Shown: positions 18,346 through 28,004, counted from the stretch's first letter. The stretch is 64,000 nt of DNA from Exiguobacterium artemiae 255-15 (GCF_000019905.1 NC_010556.1:1080001-1144000), one strand, 5' to 3'. The notes: generated by a model not told the origin, from the letters alone. A program made the numbers and translations.

Positions 18346-20385
18346 ATGAAACAATGGATGACTGAAAAACTGGGGAGACAGCTGATGGCCGTTTTTTACA
18401 GCGTGTTTGTCTGGAGTGTACTCACATCTGTCGCTAGTTATCTTTATATCGACAATTCGGCTGGTCAGACGAAGGAACAAGTACTTGCTCAACTGCAACA
18501 AACCCAGTGGTTCTGGTTTTTGAACTTATTGATTTTTCTTTTATGCTTATTATTCATCGTCCGACCGTTGATTGGACGGCTGACGATGCAGTTACATGAA
18601 CTGAATATCAAAAGTCAGCGACTTGCGGAAGGAAAATCAATTTCGCTCGAACACGATGTACTGGTGGAGAACGAAGTCGGGCAACTGACGGAATCCTTTT
18701 ATCGGATGGCCCGTTCAATCTCCTCGCAACACACGGAGCTGTCACGAAAAAATCAGTTGATGGAACAGAATCAAGAAGCCCTTAAAAGTAAACAAACGGA
18801 ACTGGAACAGGCACTCGAAGTCACACGTTCGAACGAATTGCATCTGCAGGACCGTAATGAACTGATTGAAACACTTGCTTCGAAGGAAAGTTTGTTTGAT
18901 TATTCCTCGGTCATCAGTACGATTGTCCGTTTGACGAAAACCGAGTTTGGAGCCCTGTTATTGATTAAAAACAACGAGATCTCCTCGGTCGTTCCAAAAG
19001 AAATGACGGAAGAACAGCAGGAGAGCCTAAAAACCGAATCGTTACTGCTCAAACGGGTTATGATTTCGAAAGAACGTGCCAATTCTTCGAAAAAAGTCGC
19101 CAATGACAGTTTGATTGGTTTCCCATACTACATTTATGAAGCCGTCATCCCCATCATGGATCAGGCGAAAGATGAACTGATTGCCTGCCTCTATCTGGCA
19201 CGGTTCGATCAACCCTTCAACACAAAAGAATTGAATGAACTGGAATCGTTCTCGAAACAGATTGCGATTTCCTTGATGCGGATGTCACTGTATGAACAAA
19301 TGGAATACGAACGAAAAGAGACAGCCCAACTGCTGAATTCAGTCCGGGAAGCCATCCTCTATATCAAACATGACGAAAAAACGATTCTTGGGAATCAGGC
19401 GTTATTTGATATCTTCGAATCGTTACAGATCGAAGAAGACAACGATTCGATGACATTCCTCGAAGTGCGGCCGGAGACGATGTTTGAACAGGTCGATCAA
19501 AAAGAGGCATTTGAAGCATATTTTGAAGAAGTCTTATCTGGTCAGATTCCGGAGGGGATGTTTTCGTTATCGATTGACCAAGGGGAATATTTCATTCAGG
19601 TCTATGCGGAAGAAATCATGCTCAGTGAACAGGCAAAAGGAACGATTCTTGTATTCCGGGACGTGACGGCGGAAACGGAAGTCGACCGGATGAAGTCGGA
19701 ACTTGTCTCGACCGTCTCGCACGAACTGCGGACACCGCTTTCTTCCATTTACGGGTTCACGGAACTGATGCTCAAACGCAAACTGGATCCGGAACGGAAC
19801 AAACGCTACCTGCAGACGATTCATGATGAATCGAAACGATTGACGGATCTTGTCAGCGATTTCTTAAATGTTCAACGGATGGAGTCCGGGAAACATTCCT
19901 ACGATAAAGAAGTGTTTGATCTGATTGATACGGTCCGGGAACAGACACGTTTTTATCAGGCGTCAACCGAACAACATCGTCTGCAGCTGGATGTCGATGA
20001 AAATCATGAGTTTTTGATTCATGCGGATAAAAACAGCATGAAACAACTGCTCGGTAATTTACTTCATAATGCAATCAAATATTCACCGGACGGCGGCGAT
20101 GTTGTCATCTCGCTGACGCATCACCACAATCAGATTGAGTTAAGTGTCCGTGACTTTGGATTAGGGATTCCAAGCAGTGCGATGCCGCATCTGTTCAGCA
20201 AATTTTACCGGGTCGACAATTCCGACAGCCGTAAAATCGGTGGAACGGGCTTAGGTCTCTCGATTTGTAAAGAAATTGTCCGGGCACATGACGGCAATAT
20301 TGATGTCGAATCGATTTTAGGGGAAGGTACCGTGTTTAAGGTATTGTTACCAAGTGTCTCCGATACATTGATTGAAATGAATTAA
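18346..20385 (+). CDS. Orphan membrane sensor histidine kinase (HAMP-GAF-PAS-HisKA-HATPase)
   Basis: A 679-residue kinase. Two N-terminal helices (about 13-35 and 53-74) leave only some 18 residues outside, so an extracellular ligand domain is lacking. HAMP (75-130), a coiled coil (130-180), a GAF-like domain (180-320) and a PAS-like domain (325-445) follow. The phospho-acceptor is His 459 in SHELRTP. The ATPase domain shows N-box LLHNAIKYSP, G1 DFGLGI, F box FSKFYR and G2 GGTGLGLSI. AGGAGG precedes the ATG. No response regulator gene is adjacent, and terminators lie on both sides, so it is an orphan. Signals are probably sensed in the cytosol or membrane. Confidence 0.88.
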   Translation: MKQWMTEKLGRQLMAVFYSVFVWSVLTSVASYLYIDNSAGQTKEQVLAQLQQTQWFWFLNLLIFLLCLLFIVRPLIGRLTMQLHELNIKSQRLAEGKSISLEHDVLVENEVGQLTESFYRMARSISSQHTELSRKNQLMEQNQEALKSKQTELEQALEVTRSNELHLQDRNELIETLASKESLFDYSSVISTIVRLTKTEFGALLLIKNNEISSVVPKEMTEEQQESLKTESLLLKRVMISKERANSSKKVANDSLIGFPYYIYEAVIPIMDQAKDELIACLYLARFDQPFNTKELNELESFSKQIAISLMRMSLYEQMEYERKETAQLLNSVREAILYIKHDEKTILGNQALFDIFESLQIEEDNDSMTFLEVRPETMFEQVDQKEAFEAYFEEVLSGQIPEGMFSLSIDQGEYFIQVYAEEIMLSEQAKGTILVFRDVTAETEVDRMKSELVSTVSHELRTPLSSIYGFTELMLKRKLDPERNKRYLQTIHDESKRLTDLVSDFLNVQRMESGKHSYDKEVFDLIDTVREQTRFYQASTEQHRLQLDVDENHEFLIHADKNSMKQLLGNLLHNAIKYSPDGGDVVISLTHHHNQIELSVRDFGLGIPSSAMPHLFSKFYRVDNSDSRKIGGTGLGLSICKEIVRAHDGNIDVESILGEGTVFKVLLPSVSDTLIEMN

Positions 20386-20390
20386 ATCAA

Positions 20391-20447
20391 ATAGGACAGG
20401 GCAGGAAGTGCGGAAAAGAATCATCCGTGTATCCTGTCCTGTTTTTT
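20391..20447 (+). terminator. Terminator after the histidine kinase
   Basis: AGGACAGG pairs with CCTGTCCT across a long loop and is followed by GTTTTTT. Confidence 0.7.
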
Positions 20448-20581
20448 CGTGAACAGTGAGGTTTCTCATACCGGGAGAGGATAGAAGAAAAGTGGATGAG
20501 AGCAAATTCCATACGATTTTCTGAAAACATTTCGTGACGAAACACCCGTTTTCCTTGCAAATCATTTGAGATATGCAGGGA

Positions 20582-20611
20582 TTGCCGGTCTCGGAAAGCT
20601 CTCGCTATAGT
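20582..20611 (+). promoter_or_regulatory. Probable promoter of nrdDG
   Basis: TTGCCG and TATAGT are 18 bases apart and end about 43 bases before the nrdD start. I found no clear Fnr, Rex or NrdR box nearby. Confidence 0.55.
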
Positions 20612-20654
20612 GGGGATACAGACAGAAACCACACGAATTTAGGGAGAGATGAAG

Positions 20655-22493
20655 ATGGACGTACAGACACTATACGAACAAATCGTGGAGCATCCGTCAA
20701 CGGATGAGATGCAGGAAAATGCCAATGTCGACGGAAAATCGCCGCTCGGCAAGCTGAACCGCCTTGCAGCTGTCACTGCAAAACAGATGATGCAGGACAT
20801 GTTGTTATCAGCAGAAGCGAAACAGGCGCTTGCTGAAAACATCATCTACATCCATGATGCCGACTATTACGTGACCGGGACGACGACCTGTGTCCAACTG
20901 CCGCTCGGACGATTGTTAACGGACGGTTTTACAATGACCCACGGATCGATCCGTCCGGCACAGGATATCCGGTCGGCGTTAGCACTCGCCGCCATTATCA
21001 TGCAGGCGAATCAGAATATGCAACACGGCGGGCAATCCTATCCGATGTTCGATTTTGATCTGGCCCCGTTTGTCGAAAAAACCTTTCAGCGGCAACTGAA
21101 GAAAATCCGGGAACTGGTTCCGAAATGGTCAAATCGACGCAAGCGGGCCTATGCGATGTCGGAAACGTATGAGCTGACCTATCAAGCATGTGAAGCGTTT
21201 ATTCATAATACGAATTCGATGCATTCACGCGGTGGCGGCCAAGTGCCGTTCATTTCCATCAATTACGGAACAGATACCTCAACGTTCGGCCGGCTGTTGA
21301 TTCGGGCATTGCTTGAAGCCACTCGGGCAGGACTTGGAAAAGGGGAGACGCCGATTTTTCCGATCCAGATTTTTAAGGTTAAAACAGGAGTCAATTTTCA
21401 GTCGGAAGACCCGAACTATGACCTGTTTCAACTGGCGACGGAAGTGACCGGGAAACGTCTGTTTCCGAACTTTGCCTTTCTCGATGCGCCGTTTAACCAA
21501 TCGACTGGTACACCGGACGAAGAAGTAGCCTACATGGGGTGCCGGACACGTGTGCTTGAAAACCGGCAAGGTCGAGCTTCTGTCGTCGGACGGGGAAATC
21601 TGTCATTTACGAGTCTGAATCTCGTCCGTCTCGCTTTGATGACACAAAGTCTGGACCGGATGTTTGAAGCCGTTACCACGTACACGACTTTGATTTGTGA
21701 ACAATTGTTGGAACGTTATCACTATCAAGCCAATCGGACGGCCGATGAGTTTACTTTTTTGTACCGGCATATCTGGCGCGGCGGAGAGACGCTTGCTGGA
21801 TCCGACCGGGTCGAACCCGTCTTACGGCAAGGAACGTTGTCTGTCGGGTTCATCGGTTTGGCGGAAGCCTTAATTGTCCTGACGGGGCAACATCACGGGG
21901 AATCGGAACTTGCTCACGGAATCGGTCAAGCCTTGATTCGATTGATACGGACGATCGCCGATCAGTACGGGGAGAAAACCGGTCTGAATTTTTCCGTCCT
22001 GGCGACACCGGCAGAAGGATTATCCGGTAAATTCACGGTTGCAGATAAAGAACAATTCGGTGTCATTGAACGTGTGACCGATAAGCCGTATTATACGAAC
22101 TCGTTTCATCTGCCGGTCGGGACGAACGTGACCATCCGGGAAAAAATCCGGCTCGAAGCACCGTTTCATGCCTTATGTAACGGCGGACACATCACGTATG
22201 TCGAGACGGACGGGGCACTCGCTGAAAATCCGGAAGCCATCGAAGATATCGTCCGGCTGATGGCGGAATCGGGCATCGGGTACGGTTCGATTAATCATCC
22301 GATTGACCGATGTTTGACGTGCCGGACGGAACAGACAATGGAACAGGCATGTCCGGTGTGCGGCGGGGAAGAGATTGAACGGATTCGCCGGATTACCGGT
22401 TATCTGGTCGGAACGATGGACCGATGGAATCCTGCCAAGCGGGCGGAAGAACAGGACCGGGTGAAACATGCGGCTGCTTCAGATTCTCGCTGA
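20655..22493 (+). CDS. nrdD: Anaerobic ribonucleoside-triphosphate reductase
   Basis: A 612-residue glycyl-radical enzyme that reduces ribonucleotides without oxygen. The radical site is RITGYLVG near the C-terminus, preceded by a zinc ribbon with CLTC and CPVC. The finger loop IYIHDADYY and the MQHGGQSYPMFD segment are typical of the catalytic barrel. The protein begins directly at the catalytic domain; the N-terminal ATP-cone of about 90 residues found in E. coli NrdD is absent. I chose ATG 20655, 7 bases after GGGAGA; ATG 20649 is too close to it. nrdG overlaps its 3' end. Confidence 0.94.
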   Translation: MDVQTLYEQIVEHPSTDEMQENANVDGKSPLGKLNRLAAVTAKQMMQDMLLSAEAKQALAENIIYIHDADYYVTGTTTCVQLPLGRLLTDGFTMTHGSIRPAQDIRSALALAAIIMQANQNMQHGGQSYPMFDFDLAPFVEKTFQRQLKKIRELVPKWSNRRKRAYAMSETYELTYQACEAFIHNTNSMHSRGGGQVPFISINYGTDTSTFGRLLIRALLEATRAGLGKGETPIFPIQIFKVKTGVNFQSEDPNYDLFQLATEVTGKRLFPNFAFLDAPFNQSTGTPDEEVAYMGCRTRVLENRQGRASVVGRGNLSFTSLNLVRLALMTQSLDRMFEAVTTYTTLICEQLLERYHYQANRTADEFTFLYRHIWRGGETLAGSDRVEPVLRQGTLSVGFIGLAEALIVLTGQHHGESELAHGIGQALIRLIRTIADQYGEKTGLNFSVLATPAEGLSGKFTVADKEQFGVIERVTDKPYYTNSFHLPVGTNVTIREKIRLEAPFHALCNGGHITYVETDGALAENPEAIEDIVRLMAESGIGYGSINHPIDRCLTCRTEQTMEQACPVCGGEEIERIRRITGYLVGTMDRWNPAKRAEEQDRVKHAAASDSR

Positions 22494-22926
22494 TTCTGTC
22501 GTCGACGGTCCGGGTCTGCGAACGGTCGTCTTTTTTGCCGGTTGCCCCCACCATTGTCCCGGGTGCCATAATCCGGATTCCTGGGCGGTTGAAGGCGGAG
22601 AGGACTGTAGCGTGGAGCAAGTCATTGAACAGATTCAACAGATGGGTTCGTACCGGGTGACGATTTCCGGCGGAGAACCATTTTTGCAACAGCAGGCGTT
22701 ATCCGAACTGGTCCACGCATTGACCGGCTATGACATCTATCTGTTTACCGGTTATCGGCTCGAACAGTTGCTTGATGATACACAGGCCCGACAAATCCTG
22801 TCACAGGTGGACTGTTTAATTGATGGTCGGTATATCCAGAGACTTCACGATCACTCTTTAGCCATTCGCGGCAGTACCAATCAACGGATTTTCAATCGGG
22901 AACAGCTTCAACTCATTCTCGAATAA
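22468..22926 (+). CDS. nrdG: Anaerobic NrdD-activating radical SAM enzyme
   Basis: A 152-residue radical SAM activase that installs the glycyl radical on NrdD. The cluster motif C-x3-C-x2-C is in GCPHHCPGC (residues 26-34), and TISGGEP is the SAM-binding motif. Length is normal for NrdG. It starts 26 bases inside nrdD, so the two are tightly coupled. A bidirectional terminator follows. Confidence 0.95.
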   Translation: MRLLQILADSVVDGPGLRTVVFFAGCPHHCPGCHNPDSWAVEGGEDCSVEQVIEQIQQMGSYRVTISGGEPFLQQQALSELVHALTGYDIYLFTGYRLEQLLDDTQARQILSQVDCLIDGRYIQRLHDHSLAIRGSTNQRIFNREQLQLILE

Positions 22927-22974
22927 AAAACAGGTCGTTTCCTCTCACTAGACATGAGAAGAAACGACCTGTTT
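22927..22974. terminator. Bidirectional terminator between nrdG and the DHA2 pump gene
   Basis: A stem of about 20 bases begins AAACAGGTCGTTTC and ends GAAACGACCTGTTT, with A- and T-rich ends on both strands. It serves the converging genes on each side. Confidence 0.88.
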
Positions 22975-22979
22975 GAGGT

Positions 22980-24455
22980 TTAAGCATATTTCTTTTCACG
23001 TGCTTCATCAATGTGAACGACGTCTTGCTCGACTTTCCGTTTCTTAATGAAGAACGATAATCCTAAAGCCAGTAAGGCGAGCAACGTGGCGATGAAGAAC
23101 GTATCATTGATGCCTTCGACCATCGATTGCGTGATGATCGTTTGCGGATTCGTCCCGGGCGTTGCATTTGCTGTCAGTTCTTTGGCATAGTCAGCGGTCC
23201 GTGATGTCATGACCGTAACGAGCAGTCCTGAACCAATCGCACCGGATACTTGCGACAACGTATTGTTGAGCGCCGTTCCGTGTGGTGTCAAATGTTGCGG
23301 GATATGATTCAATCCGTTTGTCATAACCGGCATCATGACCATCGAGATACCGAGGAAGCGTAACGTGTACATGATGACGAGGAACGAATACGCCGTATCC
23401 GCCGTCAGACGACTGAAGAAGAAAGTTGTCAAGACGGTCAAAGACAGACCGATCATGGCAAGGACCCGGGCACCAAAGCGGTCAAACAGACGACCGGTGA
23501 TTGGTGACATGAATGCCATGACGAGTGCACCTGGCAACATCAAGAGACCGGAATGGAACGGTGAAATACCGCGGATCGTCTGGACGTAGATCGGCATCAG
23601 GATCATGGCGGAGAACATCGACATGTTCAAGACCATTGAAATCGCCTGCGATAAAGCAAACATCGGATATTTAAAGATCCGGAACTCAAGCATCGGTTCA
23701 TCAAGCCGGAATTGGCGTATAATGAACGAGGCGAGACTGATGACACCGATGGCAAGCGCACCGATGACTGTGAAAGAATCCCAACCAGCTGAACCGGCTG
23801 AACTGAAACCGTACAGTAATCCACCGAATCCGAAACTCGAGAGGACAAGTGAAAGTTTTTCGAGACGGAGTGTGCTTGTAACGACTTCTTTCTTTAATAA
23901 GAAAAATCCGATGACCAGAACGAGAAGAGAAATCGGTGTAACGATATGGAACAGCATCCGCCATTCATAATGTTCAAGCACCCAACCGGATAATGTCGGA
24001 CCGATGGCGGGTGCGAACGTGATGACTAGACCGAAAATCCCCATGGCTTGTCCGCGTTTTTCGATCGGGAAGCCGTTTAACAAAACGTTCATTAACAGCG
24101 GCATCATGATGGCGGAACCGGATGCCTGTAACATCCGCGAGCCGAGCAGGACCGGAAACAGATCGGCTTGACCGGCGACAATTGTGCCGATCGAGAACAA
24201 TCCCATTGCCGTCAAGAACAACTGGCGCGTCGAAAACTTTTGAACGAGAAAAGCCGACGTCGGAATCATGATTCCGTTGACCAGCATATAGCCGGTTGTC
24301 AGCCATTGCGCCGTACTGGCTTCAATGTTGAATGATTTCATGATCGATGGTAAAGCGATATTTAACAGCGTCGAGTTCAGGACGGCGACGAAGGCGCCGG
24401 CCATCAAGACCGCTAAGATTAAATAAAGACGAGATGATTGCTTCGTTGATTGCAT
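22980..24455 (-). CDS. DHA2-family MFS multidrug efflux transporter (EmrB/LmrB-like)
   Basis: A 491-residue, 14-helix proton-driven exporter. FVAVLNSTLLNIALP at the N-terminus, GRMLQASGSAIMMP, and motif C with GPTLSGWVLEHYEWR are DHA2 marks. LmrB, Bmr3 and MdtP in B. subtilis are similar. AAAAGGAG precedes the ATG. It is divergent from a TetR gene, with repeated TATACACT elements between them, so it is probably repressed by that regulator. The drug spectrum cannot be read. Confidence 0.87.
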   Translation of the reverse strand: MQSTKQSSRLYLILAVLMAGAFVAVLNSTLLNIALPSIMKSFNIEASTAQWLTTGYMLVNGIMIPTSAFLVQKFSTRQLFLTAMGLFSIGTIVAGQADLFPVLLGSRMLQASGSAIMMPLLMNVLLNGFPIEKRGQAMGIFGLVITFAPAIGPTLSGWVLEHYEWRMLFHIVTPISLLVLVIGFFLLKKEVVTSTLRLEKLSLVLSSFGFGGLLYGFSSAGSAGWDSFTVIGALAIGVISLASFIIRQFRLDEPMLEFRIFKYPMFALSQAISMVLNMSMFSAMILMPIYVQTIRGISPFHSGLLMLPGALVMAFMSPITGRLFDRFGARVLAMIGLSLTVLTTFFFSRLTADTAYSFLVIMYTLRFLGISMVMMPVMTNGLNHIPQHLTPHGTALNNTLSQVSGAIGSGLLVTVMTSRTADYAKELTANATPGTNPQTIITQSMVEGINDTFFIATLLALLALGLSFFIKKRKVEQDVVHIDEAREKKYA

Positions 24456-24492
24456 TTCGTTATGCTCCTTTTGTACAGTAAGTCTATTTTGT

Positions 24493-24500
24493 TATACACT
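24493..24500. promoter_or_regulatory. Half-site repeat in the pump/TetR spacer
   Basis: TTATACACT here repeats the left arm of the palindrome at 24558-24575, 65 bases away. It overlaps the region where the pump promoter should lie. A single half-site is weak evidence. Confidence 0.35.
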
Positions 24501-24557
24501 GATTCTACGACTTAGCTATCTTACCGTCTGAAGAAAAACATTACAAATTATTTGCTT

Positions 24558-24575
24558 TATACACTAAAGTATATA
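24558..24575. promoter_or_regulatory. Candidate TetR operator
   Basis: TATACACTAAAGTATATA is an imperfect palindrome (ATACACT against AGTATAT, six of seven pairs). It lies 45 bases before the TetR start in the divergent spacer, where TetR repressors usually bind. Confidence 0.5.
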
Positions 24576-24619
24576 GATGATTTTTGAAAAACAGATCATT
24601 TAAAGAAAAGGATAATGAC

Positions 24620-25528
24620 ATGAACCCGAAAAAGAAACAGCTCCTTGATGCTGCCTACCAACTGTTCGTCGAAAAAGGATACCAGTCAACCTCGATCCAG
24701 GACATTTTAGATCAAAGTGTCGTCTCCAAAGGAACATTCTATAATTATTTTTCGTCGAAAAACGAACTGTTCATTGATGTCTTCAACACCGTCTTCGAAA
24801 AGATGCGTAACGCCCGAAAAGAAATCCTGGTCGGACGCGACGTCTCGGATTACGAGACATTCATTCAGCAAGGGAACTGCTACCTCGAACTGATGCAGAA
24901 GTACAAACTGTATACGTTGTTTGAAGAAGCGATTGCTTCGAATGAAAAAGAATTAAAAGCGTTCATGGAAAATAACCGGCTGCTCGAAATCGAATGGACC
25001 TATCACCGGTTGCGCGATTTGTTCGGAGAAGCGAAAACACCGTATCTGCTCGATTTAGCAGTCATTTATACCGGCATGCTGCAATATGCGATGTACTTCT
25101 TCCGGCAATCGGAACGGAATACGCAACCGGAGCGGGTCGTCCGCTATGTCTTCAACCGGTTGACGCATCTCGTCGAAGATGTCAGCCGGACGGAAGAACA
25201 ATTGATTCCGCCACGCTTCCTGTCGGTCTGGCTCGACCGTCCGCAAGATGAGGTCGTCATCCGGAAAGATTTATTCGAGAAGACGAATGCTCATATGAAG
25301 CAATTGATCACACTGTCCGTCATTTCAGAGGAATCAAAAGAAGCCCATGACGAGGTGCTTGATTTCATTTACGAAGAATTATTGGAACGGAAAAAACCGA
25401 AAATCCATCTGTTGAAGCGGGCACTCGAAACGTTGGCGGAAGATCCGATCTTCACCGGTCAGGAAATCATGGTCCGTTATCAGGAGATGGTCGATGAAAT
25501 CGTCCGGATCCGGACGCGTCTTCAGTAA
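24620..25528 (+). CDS. TetR/AcrR-family regulator with extended C-terminal region
   Basis: A 302-residue regulator. The N-terminal helix-turn-helix is at residues 8-55, with TSIQDILDQSVVSKGTFYNYF. Typical TetR proteins have about 190 residues; here roughly 110 more follow the usual ligand domain (about 195-302), mostly helical and charged. I chose ATG 24620, 7 bases after AAAGGA; an in-frame ATG at 24584 lacks a ribosome site. It is divergent from the DHA2 pump and probably represses it and itself. The extension might bind a ligand or form a second dimer surface; this is a guess. Confidence 0.85.
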   Translation: MNPKKKQLLDAAYQLFVEKGYQSTSIQDILDQSVVSKGTFYNYFSSKNELFIDVFNTVFEKMRNARKEILVGRDVSDYETFIQQGNCYLELMQKYKLYTLFEEAIASNEKELKAFMENNRLLEIEWTYHRLRDLFGEAKTPYLLDLAVIYTGMLQYAMYFFRQSERNTQPERVVRYVFNRLTHLVEDVSRTEEQLIPPRFLSVWLDRPQDEVVIRKDLFEKTNAHMKQLITLSVISEESKEAHDEVLDFIYEELLERKKPKIHLLKRALETLAEDPIFTGQEIMVRYQEMVDEIVRIRTRLQ

Positions 25529-25603
25529 AGAAGGACTTGTTGTTTCAGGCAAAACCTCTTACTATAAAACGATGTATGTTAAACACATGAAATGAGGAAT
25601 TAG

Positions 25604-27049
25604 ATGTTTTCACAATGGAGAAAAGAATGGGTTCTGCAACCGAAAGCAGATTTGTTATCCGGTATCGTCGTTGCCTTGGCACTGGTTCCGGAAGCGATTG
25701 CCTTTTCCTTAATCGCCGGAGTCAATCCGATGGTCGGCTTATATGCGTCCGTCATCATTGCCATCATCATCTCGATTGCCGGCGGCCGCCCGGGGATGAT
25801 CTCGGCAGCAACCGGAGCGATGGCGCTTGTCGTGGTCCAGCTCGTTAAAGATCATGGCGTCGATTATTTACTGGCGGCCGGTATCCTCGCAGGGATCTTC
25901 CAGATTATTTTAGGTCTTGCCGGCGTCGCGAAATTATTACGTTTTATTCCCCGGGCCGTCATGGTCGGGTTCGTCAATGCCTTGGCCATCTTGATTTTTT
26001 CGGCGCAGCTGCCGCAGTTTGAAGGACAGAACTGGATCATGTACGCGATGGTCGCGGCGTCCCTTGCGATCATCCTGATCTTCCCGCGGTTTACGAAAGT
26101 CATCCCGGCACCACTCGTCGCGATTACAATCATGACCATCCTGACGGTCGCCTTTTCGCTCGATACACGTGTCATCGGCGACATGGGTCAGATTTCAGCT
26201 TCGCTGCCGAACTTCTTCCTGCCAAATGTCCCGTTTTCACTGGAAACACTGCAAATCATTTTCCCGTATGCGTTGTCGCTTGCGTTCGTCGGTCTGATCG
26301 AGTCGTTGTTGACGGCGCGGATTGTCGATGAGATGACGAATACGACATCGAATAAAGCAATCGAATCCCGTGGACAAGGAATCGCCAACATCGTGGCCGG
26401 ATTCTTTGGCGGTATGCCGGGCTGTGCGATGATCGGTCAATCGGTCATCAATGTCACATCCGGCGGTCGCGGTCGCTTGTCGACTTTCACAGCCGGAGCG
26501 TTTCTGATGCTTTTGATGGTGACGATGAACGATTTATTGATGACGATTCCGATGGGCGCCCTCGTCGGTGTCATGTTCTTTGTGTCGTACGCGACATTTG
26601 ACTGGGGATCTTTCAAAATGCTGAAAAATTCTCCGAAAAGTGATTCTGCCGTCATGCTGGCAACGGTCCTCGTGACCGTCCTGACACATGATTTGTCAAT
26701 GGGCGTACTGGTCGGGATTCTGCTTGCTGCGATTCTGTTCGCATCGAAGATTTCACGGATTGATGTGAAACGACATGCCGAAGGGAAAAACGTCGTCTAC
26801 CGGATCAACGGCCCGATTTTCTTTGCGTCGACGACAGCGTTCGTCGAACAATTCGATGTGCCAGCAGACAGCGATTTCGAACGGATTACGCTTGATTTCA
26901 CACAAGCCCACTTGTTTGATGATTCGGCGACGGAAGCGATTGAAACGGTTGTCTTGAAATATCAGGCGGCCGGTGTGTCAGTCGATTTGGTTTCATTAAA
27001 TGAAGAATCACAGGCACTTGTCGACCGTTTAGCCCGTCGCATTGCCTGA
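25604..27049 (+). CDS. SulP-family anion transporter with C-terminal STAS domain
   Basis: A 481-residue membrane protein. DLLSGIVVALALVPEAIAFSLIAGV, FVGLIESLL and GMPGCAMIGQS are SulP family marks, with about 12 helices up to residue 390. The last 90 residues form a cytosolic STAS domain (ITLDFTQAHLFDDSA). B. subtilis YbaR is similar. SulP proteins carry sulfate, bicarbonate or other anions; the substrate here is unknown. GAGGAA precedes the ATG. It sits alone between the TetR gene and a terminator. Confidence 0.85.
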   Translation: MFSQWRKEWVLQPKADLLSGIVVALALVPEAIAFSLIAGVNPMVGLYASVIIAIIISIAGGRPGMISAATGAMALVVVQLVKDHGVDYLLAAGILAGIFQIILGLAGVAKLLRFIPRAVMVGFVNALAILIFSAQLPQFEGQNWIMYAMVAASLAIILIFPRFTKVIPAPLVAITIMTILTVAFSLDTRVIGDMGQISASLPNFFLPNVPFSLETLQIIFPYALSLAFVGLIESLLTARIVDEMTNTTSNKAIESRGQGIANIVAGFFGGMPGCAMIGQSVINVTSGGRGRLSTFTAGAFLMLLMVTMNDLLMTIPMGALVGVMFFVSYATFDWGSFKMLKNSPKSDSAVMLATVLVTVLTHDLSMGVLVGILLAAILFASKISRIDVKRHAEGKNVVYRINGPIFFASTTAFVEQFDVPADSDFERITLDFTQAHLFDDSATEAIETVVLKYQAAGVSVDLVSLNEESQALVDRLARRIA

Positions 27050-27051
27050 AG

Positions 27052-27090
27052 AAGAACCGTCCGAGACGTATTTCGGGCGGTTCTTTTTTC
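27052..27090 (+). terminator. Terminator after the SulP gene
   Basis: AAGAACCGTCCGA pairs with TCGGGCGGTTCTT (one G-T pair) and ends in six T. Confidence 0.85.
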
Positions 27091-27148
27091 GTGAAAGCAG
27101 ACGGTTGGAGAAACTTTTCGGTATACTGGAAAAAAAGGGGGAATAGTC

Positions 27149-27982
27149 ATGAAATGGTTTCGGTTTGAGCAAGAAGGAGAGTCACGGATTGGGGTCGAGG
27201 AAGCAGGTTACCGGTATGACGTGACAACGCAGGTCTATACGGATTCGTTGCTTGAAGTCATCGCACGGGGCTTCGAGATGGATCTTGATTTGGATGTCGC
27301 ACCGCGGCTGAACGATGAGATCCGGTTACTCGCACCGTACATACCGCCTCGTAATGTGATTTGTGTCGGGAAGAACTATGCCGATCACATCAAGGAGATG
27401 GATACGGCAGGTGCCGGGAAATTCGTTTTATTTACGAAAGCACCGAGTTCCATCGTCGGTCCGTTTGAAGCAATCGAACGGCATGCTGATCTGACACAGC
27501 AACTCGACTACGAAGGTGAGCTCGCAATCATCATCGGGACGTCCGGTCGTGACCTGACGCCGGAAAATGCACTGGATCATGTCTTCGGCTACAGTATCGT
27601 CAATGATGTGACGGCACGGGATTTGCAAAAAGAGCATGTCCAGTTCTTCCGCGGCAAATCACTCGACGGGTTTTGCCCGTTCGGTCCGGTCATTGTGACG
27701 GAAGACAGCTTTGATCCGACGGATGTATTGGTTGAGACGCGCGTCAACGGTCAACTGCGTCAATCGGGTTCGACGAAGCTGATGCTCCGGGATGTCGTGA
27801 CGATTTTAACAGAAGTTTCCCGCGGGATGACCCTTGAAGCAGGGGATATCATCGCAACAGGAACACCGGCCGGCGTCGGACACGGGATGAAGCCGCCGAC
27901 GTATCTTCAGGATGGGGATGTCGTAGATATTTCGATTGAAGGAATCGGTCATCTGCAAAATCACGTCAAAGCCTATAAATGA
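27149..27982 (+). CDS. Fumarylacetoacetate hydrolase family protein
   Basis: A 277-residue cytosolic enzyme. PPRNVICVGKNYADHI begins the catalytic domain; metal ligands are expected in DYEGELAIII and FGYSIVNDVTARDLQ, and IATGTPAGVGHG is the conserved glycine loop. Relatives include hydrolases, hydratases, oxaloacetate tautomerases/decarboxylases and YcgM/YisK-type proteins, so the exact reaction is open. AAAGGGGG precedes the ATG. It has no pathway neighbours and is followed by a terminator. Confidence 0.83.
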   Translation: MKWFRFEQEGESRIGVEEAGYRYDVTTQVYTDSLLEVIARGFEMDLDLDVAPRLNDEIRLLAPYIPPRNVICVGKNYADHIKEMDTAGAGKFVLFTKAPSSIVGPFEAIERHADLTQQLDYEGELAIIIGTSGRDLTPENALDHVFGYSIVNDVTARDLQKEHVQFFRGKSLDGFCPFGPVIVTEDSFDPTDVLVETRVNGQLRQSGSTKLMLRDVVTILTEVSRGMTLEAGDIIATGTPAGVGHGMKPPTYLQDGDVVDISIEGIGHLQNHVKAYK

Positions 27983-28004
27983 ATAATCAATGACCGTCTT
28001 GTTT

